This document shows, piece by piece, positions 35,467 through 45,789 of a stretch of DNA of 64,000 nucleotides. Both the position numbers and the translations under genes were made by a program. The stretch spans positions 1-64,000 of the forward strand of contig NZ_FRFF01000063.1 in the NCBI RefSeq assembly GCF_900143625.1, given 5' to 3'. How positions within the stretch are numbered: position 1 is the stretch's first letter; each line of letters starts with the position of its first letter. Below the pieces are notes generated by a model. The model saw nothing but the letters and a program-made list of their open reading frames with translations, did no database searches and was not told where the DNA came from. Origin of the DNA: Nocardiopsis sp. JB363. GTDB taxonomy: Bacteria; Actinomycetota; Actinomycetes; Streptosporangiales; Streptosporangiaceae.

Positions 35467-36654
35467 CTATTCGGCGAGGGCGTCGATACCGGGCAGGGCC
35501 TTGCCCTCCAGGTATTCAAGACTGGCACCGCCGCCGGTGGAGATGTGACCGAAGGCCGCCTCGTCGAAGCCCAGGGCGCGCACGGCCGCCGCGGAGTCAC
35601 CGCCACCGACCACGGTGAAGGCGTCCGAGTCGATGAGCGCCTTGGCCAGGGAGCGGGTGCCGCCGGCGTAGGGCTCCATCTCGAAGACGCCCATGGGGCC
35701 GTTCCAGAAGACGGTCTTGGTATCGGCGAGCTTCTCGGCGAACAGGAGCCTGCTCTTGGGGCCGATGTCCAGACCCATCCGGTCGGCCGGGATGGCGTCC
35801 ACGTCGACGTCGTCGTGCGGGGCGTCGGCGGCGAACTTCTCGGCGGCCACCACGTCCACCGGCAGGACGATCTCCACGCCCTCACGCTCGGCGCGCTCCA
35901 GGTAGCCGCGGACGGTGTCGAGCTGGTCGGCCTCCAGAAGGCTGGAGCCCACCTCGTAGCCCTTGGCCTTGAGGAAGGTGAACACCATGCCGCCGCCGAT
36001 GAGCAGGCGATCGGCGGTGCCCAGGAGGTTGTCGATGACGCCGAGCTTGTCGGAGACCTTCGACCCGCCCAGGACCACGGCGTAGGGGCGCTGCGGGTCA
36101 CCGGTGAGCTTCTTGAGCACCTCGACCTCGGTCAGCACCAGACCGCCGACGGCGTGCGGGAGCTTTCCGGGCAGGTCGTAGACACTGGCGTGCTTGCGGT
36201 GCACGGCACCGAAGGCGTCACCGACGTACAGGTCGGCCAGCCGCGAGAAACGGTCGGCGAGCTCGCCGCGCTCGGCGTCGTCCTTGCTGGTCTCGCCGGG
36301 CTCGAAACGCACGTTCTCCAGCAGCGCGACCTCGCCGTCGGCCAGGGCCTCCGCGGTGGCTCGGGCCGACTCGCCGGCGGTGTCGGTGGCGAAGGCGACC
36401 TCCGCGCCGAGCAGCTCCCCCAGGCGGACGGCGACGGAACGCAGCGAGAACTTCGGGTCCGGCTCGCCCTTGGGGCGGCCCAGGTGGGCGGCGACGATGA
36501 CACGGGCGCCGCGCTCGCGCAGCTTGGTGATGGTGGGCAGGGCGGCCCGAATACGCCCGTCGTCGGTGATGCGGTCACCGTCCAGGGGCACGTTCAGGTC
36601 GGCCCGGACGAACACGCGCTTTCCGGAGACGTCGAGGTCGTCGATCGTCCGCAT
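35467..36654 (-). CDS. pgk: Phosphoglycerate kinase
   Basis: 395 residues, normal length. It transfers phosphate from 1,3-bisphosphoglycerate to ADP. Visible: [76 protein letters not shown] and [15 protein letters not shown]. The ATG at 36654 gives [12 protein letters not shown], the standard start. It lies between gap and tpiA; the gap-pgk spacer contains a hairpin. Confidence 0.97.
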   Translation of the reverse strand: MRTIDDLDVSGKRVFVRADLNVPLDGDRITDDGRIRAALPTITKLRERGARVIVAAHLGRPKGEPDPKFSLRSVAVRLGELLGAEVAFATDTAGESARATAEALADGEVALLENVRFEPGETSKDDAERGELADRFSRLADLYVGDAFGAVHRKHASVYDLPGKLPHAVGGLVLTEVEVLKKLTGDPQRPYAVVLGGSKVSDKLGVIDNLLGTADRLLIGGGMVFTFLKAKGYEVGSSLLEADQLDTVRGYLERAEREGVEIVLPVDVVAAEKFAADAPHDDVDVDAIPADRMGLDIGPKSRLLFAEKLADTKTVFWNGPMGVFEMEPYAGGTRSLAKALIDSDAFTVVGGGDSAAAVRALGFDEAAFGHISTGGGASLEYLEGKALPGIDALAE

Positions 36655-36700
36655 GCTGGTCTCCTCGTTGGGGTTGGGAAGTCTGGGTGCACGCACGCGA

Positions 36701-36735
36701 CGGCACCCCCACCGCGCGAAGCGGAAGGGGTGCCG
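36701..36735 (-). terminator. Hairpin in the gap-pgk spacer
   Basis: CGGCACCCC (36701-36709) pairs with GGGGTGCCG (36727-36735), with an inner CCGC/GCGG stem. It sits 40 bases past the gap stop on the minus strand. It may be a partial terminator or an mRNA-stabilising structure that lets gap be expressed above pgk-tpiA. Confidence 0.55.
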
Positions 36736-36774
36736 GAACACGCGTATGCGGCCACGAGCCGTGAGAGCCCGTGG

Positions 36775-38117
<1,343 letters not shown>

Positions 38118-39098
38118 TCAGGGCACCAGCATGTCCGGAGTGAGGTTCGCCTCCGTCCCCTCGATACCGAGGTCGCTCGCCCGCTTGTCCGCCATGGCCA
38201 ACAGCCTTCGGATACGCCCGGCGATGGCGTCCTTGGTCAGCGGCGGTACCGAGAGCTGTCCCAGTTCCTCCAAGGAGGCCTGTTTGTGCGCCAGTCGCAG
38301 CCGACCGGCGGCCACCAGGTGCTTGGGGGCGTCCTCCCCCAGAATCTCCAGGGCCCGCTCCACGCGGGCGCCCGCCGCGACCGCCGCGCGGGCGCTGCGC
38401 CGCAGGTTGGCGTCGTCGAAGTTGGCGAGGCGGTTGGCGGTGGCGCGCACCTCACGGCGCATCCGACGCTCTTCCCAGGCCAACACGCTCTGGTGAGCGC
38501 CCAGCAGAGTCAGCAGCGCCCCGATGGAGTCGCCATCGCGTACCACCACACGGTCCACACCGCGCACCTCACGTGCCTTGGCGTGCACCTTGAGTCGACG
38601 GGCCGCGCCCACCAGTGCCAGCGCCGCCTCCGGCCCGGGGCAGGTGACCTCCAGCGACATCGACCGGCCCGGTTCGGTGAGTGAGCCGTGCGCGATGAAC
38701 GCTCCACGCCAGGCCGACTCCGAGTCACAGGCGCCACCGGCGACCACGTGTCGCGGCAACCCGCGCACCGGACGACCGTTGTTGTCCACCAGCCCGGTCT
38801 GTCGGGCCAGGGACTCGCCCTCCTTGATCACCCGCACCACGTACCGATTGCCCTTGCGCAACCCGCTCGGGGACAGCACGACCACCTCGGACTCGTGTCC
38901 GAACACCTCCGAGATGTCCTTGCGCAGCCGGCGCGCGGCCGCGCCCGTGTCCAACTCCGCCTCGATCACGATCCGGCCGCCCACGAGGTGCAGGCCTCCG
39001 GTGAACCGCAGGATGGTGGACACTTCCGCCTTACGGCAGCATGGCTTGAGAATCACCAGGCGGCTCAACTCGTCCTTCACCACGCCGGTCATCGCCAT
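38118..39098 (-). CDS. whiA: Sporulation regulator WhiA
   Basis: 326 residues. WhiA is a DNA-binding protein with a homing-endonuclease-like N-terminal domain and a C-terminal helix-turn-helix; in Streptomyces it works with WhiB to start sporulation septation. Visible: [53 protein letters not shown] and [23 protein letters not shown] (HTH). The ATG at 39098 is preceded by GGGGGAGGAT, whereas the frame continues to 39152. It belongs to the conserved uvrC-rapZ-yvcK-whiA group, although here a DUF488 gene is inserted before it. Confidence 0.96.
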   Translation of the reverse strand: MAMTGVVKDELSRLVILKPCCRKAEVSTILRFTGGLHLVGGRIVIEAELDTGAAARRLRKDISEVFGHESEVVVLSPSGLRKGNRYVVRVIKEGESLARQTGLVDNNGRPVRGLPRHVVAGGACDSESAWRGAFIAHGSLTEPGRSMSLEVTCPGPEAALALVGAARRLKVHAKAREVRGVDRVVVRDGDSIGALLTLLGAHQSVLAWEERRMRREVRATANRLANFDDANLRRSARAAVAAGARVERALEILGEDAPKHLVAAGRLRLAHKQASLEELGQLSVPPLTKDAIAGRIRRLLAMADKRASDLGIEGTEANLTPDMLVP

Positions 39099-39299
39099 CG
39101 CCGCGATCCTCCCCCTTGAGCCGTCAGGAAACCGGTGTCCGACACCCGACACCGGCCACCGTCACCCGGTATGGGAACCGGGCGACCTACTCGTCGCAGA
39201 CTACGTGACGCGGGCCTGGACGCCGACCCGTGCACGGCGTGTCGCCGATCCACCGGCCCAGGTCACAGGCGGCGTGTCGGCCTTCGTGGCGATGTGCGG

Positions 39300-39725
39300 T
39301 CAATTGCCCCCGGAGCCTTGGGACCCCTGGGAGCCCGACAACGATTCCAGGTGATCGCGCAGCACGATGGCGTGGTTGTGCTCGGTGTCCTTGGCCGCGT
39401 ACAGCAGGGTCACCTGCCCGCGCCGAGCCGCGCCCAGAAGGGGTTCGAGTACCTCGGGGGCGTCCTCCAGTTCGGTGCGGTAGCGCTCGGCGAACTCGTC
39501 GAAGCGCTCCGGATCGTGCCCGAACCAGGTACGCAGGTCGGAGCTGGGCGCCACGTCCTTGAGCCAGGTGGCGTCCTCCATGGCGCTCTTACTCACCCCG
39601 CGCGGCCACATGCGATCCACGAGGAAACGCTCGCCGGGCGGGGGCTTCTCCTCCTGGTCCGGGTGTTTCAGGGCGCGGACCTCGTCGTAGACACGTTCCA
39701 GGTGGATGCGGTGCTTTTCTGCCAT
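39300..39725 (-). CDS. DUF488 family protein
   Basis: 141 residues. The family core is clear: RFLVDRMWPRGVSKSAMED, TWLKDVAPSSDLRTWFGHDP, RFDEFAERYRTELED and VTLLYAAKDTEHNHAIVL. These are small cytoplasmic proteins of unknown function, some linked to stress or nucleotide handling. The acidic Ser/Gly-rich tail is peculiar to this copy. It interrupts the normally adjacent yvcK and whiA pair, lying 45 bases after it in the reading direction of the cluster. Confidence 0.9.
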   Translation of the reverse strand: MAEKHRIHLERVYDEVRALKHPDQEEKPPPGERFLVDRMWPRGVSKSAMEDATWLKDVAPSSDLRTWFGHDPERFDEFAERYRTELEDAPEVLEPLLGAARRGQVTLLYAAKDTEHNHAIVLRDHLESLSGSQGSQGSGGN

Positions 39726-39770
39726 GCGATCGCCCTTCCCGGACGAGGGTCGATCCGAACCCGGACCCGA

Positions 39771-40793
39771 TCAAGGTTCGTGTTCGTCGAGTTCCTCGGG
39801 GGCGGTCAGCACACGTTCGAACGCCGCGGCGAGCTTGTCCGTGTCGTGCCTGGGGGTGCCGTCTCCCAGGCTCAGGTCGGCCAGCTCCAGCCGTCCGCCC
39901 AGTTCGGCGACCACCGATGCGAGCGGGGCCGGGTCCTCGACCGTCCCGGTGTCGGCCAACACCACGTCCACCCCCAGCTTGGGCGCGTGCTCGCGCAGCA
40001 CCTCCAGGTAGGTCTCGGGGCGGAAGCCGTCGGTCTCCCCTTTCTGCGGCGACAGGTTCAACGCCACCATCCGCTTGGCGCGGGTGGTGATCAGGGCGTG
40101 CGCCAGGTCGGGGACCAACAGGTGCGGCAGGACGCTGGTGAACCAGGACCCGGGGCCGAAGACCACCCAGTCGGCCTCCCGAACCGCCTTGACCGCCTGG
40201 GTGCTGGCCGGGGGTTCCTCGGGCAGCAACGACACCGAACGCACCCGGCCGTTGGTGCTCGCGCAGGCCACCTGGCCGCGCACCGTGGTGATGTCGTCGG
40301 GACGTTCGGGGTCCACCCCGAGCACTTCCGCGGAGATCTCCAACGGCACCGACGACATCGGCAGCACTCGGCCGTGGGCGCCGAGCAGTTGCCCGACCCA
40401 GTCCAGGCCGGCCACCGAGTCCCCCAACAGCTCCCACAAGGCGACGATCAGCAGGTTGCCGACGGCGTGACCGTGCAGGTCGCCTTCGGAGCGGAAGCGG
40501 TGCTGGAGCACCTGGGTCCACGTGTGACCCCACTCGTCGTCCCCGCACAGGGCAGACAACGCCATCCGCAGGTCGCCGGGCGGGAGTACCCCCAGTTCCT
40601 CGCGCAGACGGCCGCTGGACCCCCCGTCGTCGGCCACGGTCACGATCGCGGTGACGTCGGTGGTCACCCTGCGCAGCGCCGACAACGAGGCGTACAGACC
40701 GTGTCCGCCTCCCAGCGCGACCACCCGGGGCGGACGCGCGGTGTCATCCCCCTCCGGTTCATCCGGCTCCTCCGGCTCGGCGCTCTTCGGCAT
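39771..40793 (-). CDS. yvcK: Gluconeogenesis factor YvcK / CofD-like UDP-sugar-binding protein
   Basis: About 340 residues. YvcK proteins bind UDP-GlcNAc and affect cell-wall and carbon metabolism; the fold is that of CofD 2-phospho-L-lactate transferase. Visible: RVVALGGGHGLYASLSALRR, VADDGGSSGRLREELGVLPPGD, GHAVGNLLIVALWELLGD, VFGPGSWFTSVLPHLLVPDL and NLSPQKGETDGF. The frame is open to a GTG at 40874, but the ATG at 40793 (MPKSAEPEEPDEPEGDD) gives the usual short acidic leader. Ribosome-site evidence is weak for both. It sits between rapZ and whiA as in other Gram-positives. Confidence 0.93.
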   Translation of the reverse strand: MPKSAEPEEPDEPEGDDTARPPRVVALGGGHGLYASLSALRRVTTDVTAIVTVADDGGSSGRLREELGVLPPGDLRMALSALCGDDEWGHTWTQVLQHRFRSEGDLHGHAVGNLLIVALWELLGDSVAGLDWVGQLLGAHGRVLPMSSVPLEISAEVLGVDPERPDDITTVRGQVACASTNGRVRSVSLLPEEPPASTQAVKAVREADWVVFGPGSWFTSVLPHLLVPDLAHALITTRAKRMVALNLSPQKGETDGFRPETYLEVLREHAPKLGVDVVLADTGTVEDPAPLASVVAELGGRLELADLSLGDGTPRHDTDKLAAAFERVLTAPEELDEHEP

Positions 40794-40982
40794 GCCTTCG
40801 GCCTGTCCCCTCGTCCCCTGGTCCAACGAACACCCCGGCCACGTCCCCGATCCGTCGTGCCCGAGTCCCTGCACGGATCCGCAGAACCGACCATGATCGG
40901 GCCAATGTAAGGGAAGACGCCCCTCTTGGCGATTCGGTTGACCGGTCGGTGTCGGCGCGGTGACGGGCCGGGGTCGCAGTCA

Positions 40983-41867
40983 TTACTCTCGGTCGACGTC
41001 GCGGTGAACGACGTTGACGTCCACCCCTTGTCCCCGCAGTCGCTCGGCGAACTGTTCGGCCATGGCCACGCTCCGGTGCTTGCCGCCGGTACAGCCGACC
41101 GCGAGGGTCATGTAGTGCTTTCCCTCGCGCTGGTAACCGGCGAGGGTCAGCTTGAGCACCTCGACATAGGCCTCCAGCATCTCCTTGGCGCCGTCCTGGG
41201 AGAGAACGTAGTCGCTCACCGGCTCGTCACGCCCGTTCATGGGTCTGAGCTCGGGCACCCAGTGGGGGTTGGGCAGGAAACGGCAGTCCAACACCAGGTC
41301 GGCGTCGACCGGCAGGCCGTGCTTGAACCCGAAGGAGACCACGTTGGCGCGGGTGCGCGCCTCGTCGCTCTCCCCGAAGAACCCGATCACCCGCGCCTTG
41401 AGCTGGTGCACGTTGAGCTGGGAGGTGTCGATGACCAGGTCGGCCTCGCCACGGATGGCGAGCAGGGTCTCTCGCTCGCGGGCGATCCCGTCGGTGACGC
41501 GTCCCTCGCCCTGGAGCGGGTGAGGGCGACGCACCCCTTCGAAACGACGTACCAGGGCCTCGTCGGAGGCCTCCAGGTACAGCACGCGCGCGGTCATGTC
41601 GCGCTTGCGCAGCTCCTCGACCGTGGACAGCAGGTCCTCGGTGAAGGCCAGCGAACGCACGTCCACCACCACCGCCACTCGCGGCACCGCGCCATGGGTG
41701 CGGCCCGCCAGTTCGATCATCGTCGGCAGCAGTCCCGGTGGCAGGTTGTCCACCACGAACCAGTCCAGGTCCTCCAAGGCCCTGGCCGCCGTGCTGCGTC
41801 CCGCACCGGACATCCCGGTGACGATGACCACCTCGGGTGGCAGCACTCCACCCAGTTCGACCGTCAT
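40983..41867 (-). CDS. rapZ: RapZ-type nucleotide-binding protein (YvcJ)
   Basis: 294 residues. It is a P-loop NTPase; in E. coli RapZ delivers small RNAs to RNase E, while in Gram-positives the role is less clear. Visible: [21 protein letters not shown] (Walker A), [35 protein letters not shown] and the C-terminal [18 protein letters not shown]. All family blocks are intact. Its ATG overlaps the uvrC stop by four bases (ATGA), so it is translated with uvrC. Confidence 0.95.
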   Translation of the reverse strand: MTVELGGVLPPEVVIVTGMSGAGRSTAARALEDLDWFVVDNLPPGLLPTMIELAGRTHGAVPRVAVVVDVRSLAFTEDLLSTVEELRKRDMTARVLYLEASDEALVRRFEGVRRPHPLQGEGRVTDGIARERETLLAIRGEADLVIDTSQLNVHQLKARVIGFFGESDEARTRANVVSFGFKHGLPVDADLVLDCRFLPNPHWVPELRPMNGRDEPVSDYVLSQDGAKEMLEAYVEVLKLTLAGYQREGKHYMTLAVGCTGGKHRSVAMAEQFAERLRGQGVDVNVVHRDVDRE

Positions 41868-43867
41868 TTGTCTCCTCCCCCGTCAGTACTCTGCTCTGCC
41901 GTCGCCCCACCGGACAGGTGTGCGTGCACGGCCTCTGCCAGCTTGGCACCGATACCGGGCACGGCGGCGATGTCCTCGACGCCGGCCTCGGCCAGCCGTT
42001 TCACCGAGCCGAACTCCTTGATGAGGGCGCTCCGTCGGGACGGACCCAGCCCGGGCAGCTCGTCCAGACTGCTACCGGTGAGCGCCTTGGCGCGCTTTTG
42101 GCGGTGGTAACGGATGGCGAACCGGTGGGCCTCGTCGCGTACCCGCTGGAGGAGGTAGAGCCCCTCTCCGTTGCGCGGGAGGATCACCGGGTCCTCGTCG
42201 TCGGGAAGCCACACCTCCTCCAATCGCTTGGCCAGTCCGCACACGGCCACGTCCTCGATGCCCAGTTCGTCCAGGGCCCGCCGGGCCGCCTCGGCCTGTG
42301 GTCGGGCACCGTCCACCACCACCAGGTTGGGCGGGTAGGCGAACTTACCGGGTGTGGGCTCACCCTCGGTGGCCTCTTGTTGTGCGCCGTGGTCACCGGT
42401 CTCGCCCATGCGGGCGAGCTCACCGGCCTTGGAGCTCTCCTCCAGGTAACGGCGGAACCGCCGCCGGACCACCTCGTACATGGCGGCCACGTCGTGCAGT
42501 TCGCTCCCGCCCTCGCCGCTGCCGCGGATCGAGAAGCGTCGGTACTCGGACTTGCGCGCCAACCCGTCCTCGAACACCACCATGGACGCGACCACGTGTT
42601 CGCCTTGCAGGTTGGAGATGTCGAAGCACTCGATGCGCAGCGGGGCCTCGGGCAGGTCCAGGGCCTCCTGGATCTCGTTGAGGGCCCGGGAACGTGTGCT
42701 CAGGTCGCCGGCGCGGTGGGTCTTGTGTCGGGCCAGCGCCTCTCGGGCGTTCTTGTCGACCGTCTCCATGAGGGACTTCTTGTCGCCCCGCTGCGGCACC
42801 CGCAGGTCCACCGTGGAACCGCGGTGCTCGGACAGCCACCGGGCGACGGCCTCACGATCGGTGGGTTCGTGGGAGACCAGGACCTCGCGTGGCACCGAGG
42901 TACCGGTGCCCTCGACCTCCTCCTCACCGCCCAGGGCGCCGTAGATCTGGCGCAGGAAGGTCCGCATGAGCTCGCCGGGGTCGGCGTCGGTGACACGGTC
43001 GACCACGTATCCGCGTCGGCCGCGGATCCGTCCGCCGCGCACGTGGAAGATCTGGACCGCGGCCTCCAGCGGGTCCTCGGCCATGGAGATGACGTCGCAG
43101 TCGGTGGAGTCGGGCAGGACCACGGCCTGCTTCTCCAGGGCGGCGCGCAGGGCCTCGATGTCGTCACGGATCCGCGCGGCCCGCTCGTACTCCTGTTCCT
43201 TGGCCTCGTCCCTCATGCGGCCCTCCAGGCCGCGGATGAACCGTCCGGTGTCGCCGGCCATGAAGGAACAGAAGTCCTCGGCCAGCTCGCGGTGCTCCTC
43301 GGGCGTGGCCTTGCCCACACACGGCGCGACGCACTTGCCGATGTACCCGAGCAGACAGGGCCGGCCACTGTTTCGGGCGCCTCGGAACACCCCCGCCGAA
43401 CAGGTCCGCACCGGAAAGACCCGCAGCATCAGGTCGACGGTCTCGCGGATGGCCCAGGCGTGCGAATACGGGCCGAAGTACCGCACCCCCTTGCGTTTGG
43501 CGCCGCGCATCACCTGCACCCGTGGAAACTCCTCGTTGAGGGTCACCGCCAGGTAGGGGTAGCTCTTGTCGTCGCGGTACTTGACGTTGAATCGCGGGTT
43601 GTACTGCTTGATCCAGGAGTACTCCAGCTGAAGTGCCTCGACCTCGGTGCCGACGATGGTCCAGTCCACGTCGGCGGCCGTGGACACCATCTGCTGGGTG
43701 CGCGGGTGCAGCCCGGCGAAGTCACGGAAGTAGGAGGACAGACGTGACCGCAGGTTCTTCGCCTTGCCCACGTAGATGACCTGACCGGCGGTGTCCCTGA
43801 ACCGGTAGACGCCGGGCTCTGTCGGGATCGATCCGGGTGCCGGTCGAAGGTGAGGAGTCGCAGCCAT
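41864..43867 (-). CDS. uvrC: Excinuclease ABC subunit C
   Basis: 667 residues. UvrC makes both incisions in nucleotide-excision repair. Visible: the N-terminal GIY-YIG nuclease [20 protein letters not shown] and RSRLSSYF, a UVR motif around [20 protein letters not shown], the RNase H-like C-terminal nuclease [20 protein letters not shown] and [10 protein letters not shown], and tandem helix-hairpin-helix [18 protein letters not shown]. In the GIY-YIG motif the first Gly-Ile-Tyr reads Gly-Val-Tyr, as is usual for UvrC. The ATG at 43867 gives the family start. Confidence 0.96.
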   Translation of the reverse strand: MAATPHLRPAPGSIPTEPGVYRFRDTAGQVIYVGKAKNLRSRLSSYFRDFAGLHPRTQQMVSTAADVDWTIVGTEVEALQLEYSWIKQYNPRFNVKYRDDKSYPYLAVTLNEEFPRVQVMRGAKRKGVRYFGPYSHAWAIRETVDLMLRVFPVRTCSAGVFRGARNSGRPCLLGYIGKCVAPCVGKATPEEHRELAEDFCSFMAGDTGRFIRGLEGRMRDEAKEQEYERAARIRDDIEALRAALEKQAVVLPDSTDCDVISMAEDPLEAAVQIFHVRGGRIRGRRGYVVDRVTDADPGELMRTFLRQIYGALGGEEEVEGTGTSVPREVLVSHEPTDREAVARWLSEHRGSTVDLRVPQRGDKKSLMETVDKNAREALARHKTHRAGDLSTRSRALNEIQEALDLPEAPLRIECFDISNLQGEHVVASMVVFEDGLARKSEYRRFSIRGSGEGGSELHDVAAMYEVVRRRFRRYLEESSKAGELARMGETGDHGAQQEATEGEPTPGKFAYPPNLVVVDGARPQAEAARRALDELGIEDVAVCGLAKRLEEVWLPDDEDPVILPRNGEGLYLLQRVRDEAHRFAIRYHRQKRAKALTGSSLDELPGLGPSRRSALIKEFGSVKRLAEAGVEDIAAVPGIGAKLAEAVHAHLSGGATAEQSTDGGGDK

Positions 43868-44045
43868 GACCCCATTCTGGTGGGTGGTGGGGACAGACGG
43901 CCACCTGCCCGGCTCACGAGGGCGGATGGACCCGCTCACGTCACAATGATCGTTCATCCAAACGTCACGATTGGGTATCCACATGCTCTAGGTTGGGCGG
44001 GTAACGCAGCAACTTTCCGACATTGACGACAAGGAGGTCCACGCC

Positions 44046-45203
44046 GTGACCGTTGCGCACTGGATCGCGATCGGCATCGCCGTCGCGGTCTCCATGATCC
44101 TGGTCTTCGTGCTGCATTGGGTGCTCAACCACAAGTTGGGCAAGGTCTGGCCGATGACCCGCTACGTGGTCTCACGTTCGGCGGTGACCGCCTACACCGC
44201 GGCCGCGGTGGTCGGCGCCAACCTGGCCCTGCCCGGCGTGGGCGACGTGGGGTGGAGCACGTACTCGACCATCGAGCACGCGATGCGGATCCTGATGATC
44301 GGCACGCTCACCGCACTGGGTCTCAGCCTGGCCTACGCCGCCACCGACATGGTGTTGCAGCGCCTGTCCATCAGCAACGGCGACGCCGACCGTCGCGCCC
44401 GCAGGCTGCAGACCCAGGTCCGCCTGCTGCGCCGCGTCATCACGTCCGTCATCGTGGTCCTGGCGATCGCCTCGATCCTCTTCACCTTCGACGCCGTGCG
44501 CGCCCTGGGTGCCGGGCTCCTGGCCTCGGCGGGTGTCATCGGTATCGTCGCCGGTGTCGCCGCCCAGTCGACCCTGGGCAACCTGTTCGCCGGACTCCAG
44601 CTGGCCTTCAGCGACGCCCTGCGCATCGGGGACGTCGTCGTGGTCGAGGGCGAATGGGGCCGGGTCGAAGAACTGAGCCTGGTCAACGTCACCATCAAGA
44701 TCTGGGACGAGCGCCGCCTGGTGGTCCCGGTCGTCAACTTCACCACGACCAGCTTCGAGAACTGGACCAAGGCCGGCACCAACATCACCGCCAAGGTCGA
44801 GTTCCCCCTGGACTGGGAAGTGCCCGTCGCCGAGCTTCGCGAGGAGGCAGGCAAGCTCGTCACCTCCAGCAAGCACTGGGACGGCCGCAGCTGGTCCTGC
44901 CAGGTCGTGAACATCAGCGAGACCGGTGAGATCGTGGTGCGCGTGGTGGCCACCGCCGCCGACACCGGCGACCAGTGGAACGTCGCGTGTGAGATCCGCG
45001 AACACCTCATCACCTGGTTGGCCACCAACTACCCGCAGTCGCTGCCGCGCAAGCGCACCGAGTTCGTCTCCAGCGGCGACGACGAAGACTCCGTCTACGC
45101 CTCGGAGTTCCCCACCTCGGCTTTCCGCCGCGCCACCGCCGCCTCCGGCGCCGTGCACGAGAGCAACGGTGACGCCCGCTCCGGGAACCCGGACGAGGCC
45201 TGA
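44046..45203 (+). CDS. MscS-type mechanosensitive ion channel
   Basis: 385 residues. Such channels open under membrane tension and release solutes on osmotic downshock. Four hydrophobic segments lie at about 5-25, 50-70, 82-103 and 135-165. The pore helix region GVIGIVAGVAAQSTLGNLFA is followed by the conserved DALRIGDVVVVEGEWGRVEE and VVPVVNFTTTSFENWTK. The C-terminal cytoplasmic part is longer than in E. coli MscS. The GTG start has an ideal AAGGAGGT site ten bases upstream. It is followed by a 23-bp terminator and is a single-gene unit. Confidence 0.92.
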   Translation: MTVAHWIAIGIAVAVSMILVFVLHWVLNHKLGKVWPMTRYVVSRSAVTAYTAAAVVGANLALPGVGDVGWSTYSTIEHAMRILMIGTLTALGLSLAYAATDMVLQRLSISNGDADRRARRLQTQVRLLRRVITSVIVVLAIASILFTFDAVRALGAGLLASAGVIGIVAGVAAQSTLGNLFAGLQLAFSDALRIGDVVVVEGEWGRVEELSLVNVTIKIWDERRLVVPVVNFTTTSFENWTKAGTNITAKVEFPLDWEVPVAELREEAGKLVTSSKHWDGRSWSCQVVNISETGEIVVRVVATAADTGDQWNVACEIREHLITWLATNYPQSLPRKRTEFVSSGDDEDSVYASEFPTSAFRRATAASGAVHESNGDARSGNPDEA

Positions 45204-45216
45204 GGCCCCTTCCCCC

Positions 45217-45269
45217 CGTACATGACGGAGCCCCGACCGCTCACACCGGTCGGGGCTCCGTCATGTACG
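45217..45269. terminator. Perfect 23-bp bidirectional terminator
   Basis: The arm 45217-45239 (beginning CGTACATGACGGAGCC) pairs exactly with 45247-45269 around a seven-base loop, CTCACAC. It sits 13 bases past the mscS stop and 12 bases past the convergent Rieske gene stop. It is the strongest hairpin in the window. Confidence 0.9.
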
Positions 45270-45281
45270 GCTCCGACGCCT

Positions 45282-45689
45282 TCAGTCCAGGATGATGTCG
45301 GTGCCGTCGATGGTGACGGTGAACGACTCCAAGGGGTCGTTGGCGGGCCCGGCCACCGGGTCACCGGAGGTGTAGTCGAACTCGCTGCCGTGACACAGGC
45401 ACCGGATCAGCTCGTCCTCCACCTCCTGAACCGTGCAGCCACCGTGGGTGCAGGCGGCGTCGAAGGCCTTGAACTCGCCCTTCTCCGGCTGGGTCACCAC
45501 CAGTTTGCTGTGGCTGAACACCGTGCCGCCACCCTCCGGAACCTCGGTGGTCTGACCGACCACCTGGCCGCGGCGCACCTCCTGCGGTTCGGGAGGTTCT
45601 CCGCAAGCGCTCACGGCGCCGACGGCCGTAGCCGCTCCCGCCGTACCGAGCAGGCGCCGCCTGCTCATTCCGCACCCGCATGTCCTCAT
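45282..45689 (-). CDS. Tat-exported Rieske [2Fe-2S] lipoprotein
   Basis: 135 residues. The N-terminus has a twin-arginine signal (SRRRLLGTAGAATAVGAVSA) ending in a lipobox-like AVSAC, so the mature protein should be lipid-anchored outside the membrane. The Rieske cluster motifs are CTHGGC and CLCHGSEFD (two Cys, two His). These stand-alone proteins are thought to be redox partners; the electron acceptor is unknown. The ATG at 45689 is used, with an internal ATG at 45668 right before the RRR as alternative. The usual third and fourth disulfide cysteines are also present within the boxes. Confidence 0.9.
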   Translation of the reverse strand: MRTCGCGMSRRRLLGTAGAATAVGAVSACGEPPEPQEVRRGQVVGQTTEVPEGGGTVFSHSKLVVTQPEKGEFKAFDAACTHGGCTVQEVEDELIRCLCHGSEFDYTSGDPVAGPANDPLESFTVTIDGTDIILD

Positions 45690-45789
45690 TCCGGCCACGA
45701 CCGAACGCTCCTCGCCTACGCCTGTAAGTCCACTACGAACTGTAGTAGCCCAGGTGGGGTGCCCCGTCCCGACCCCCGGTCGGCGAGAG

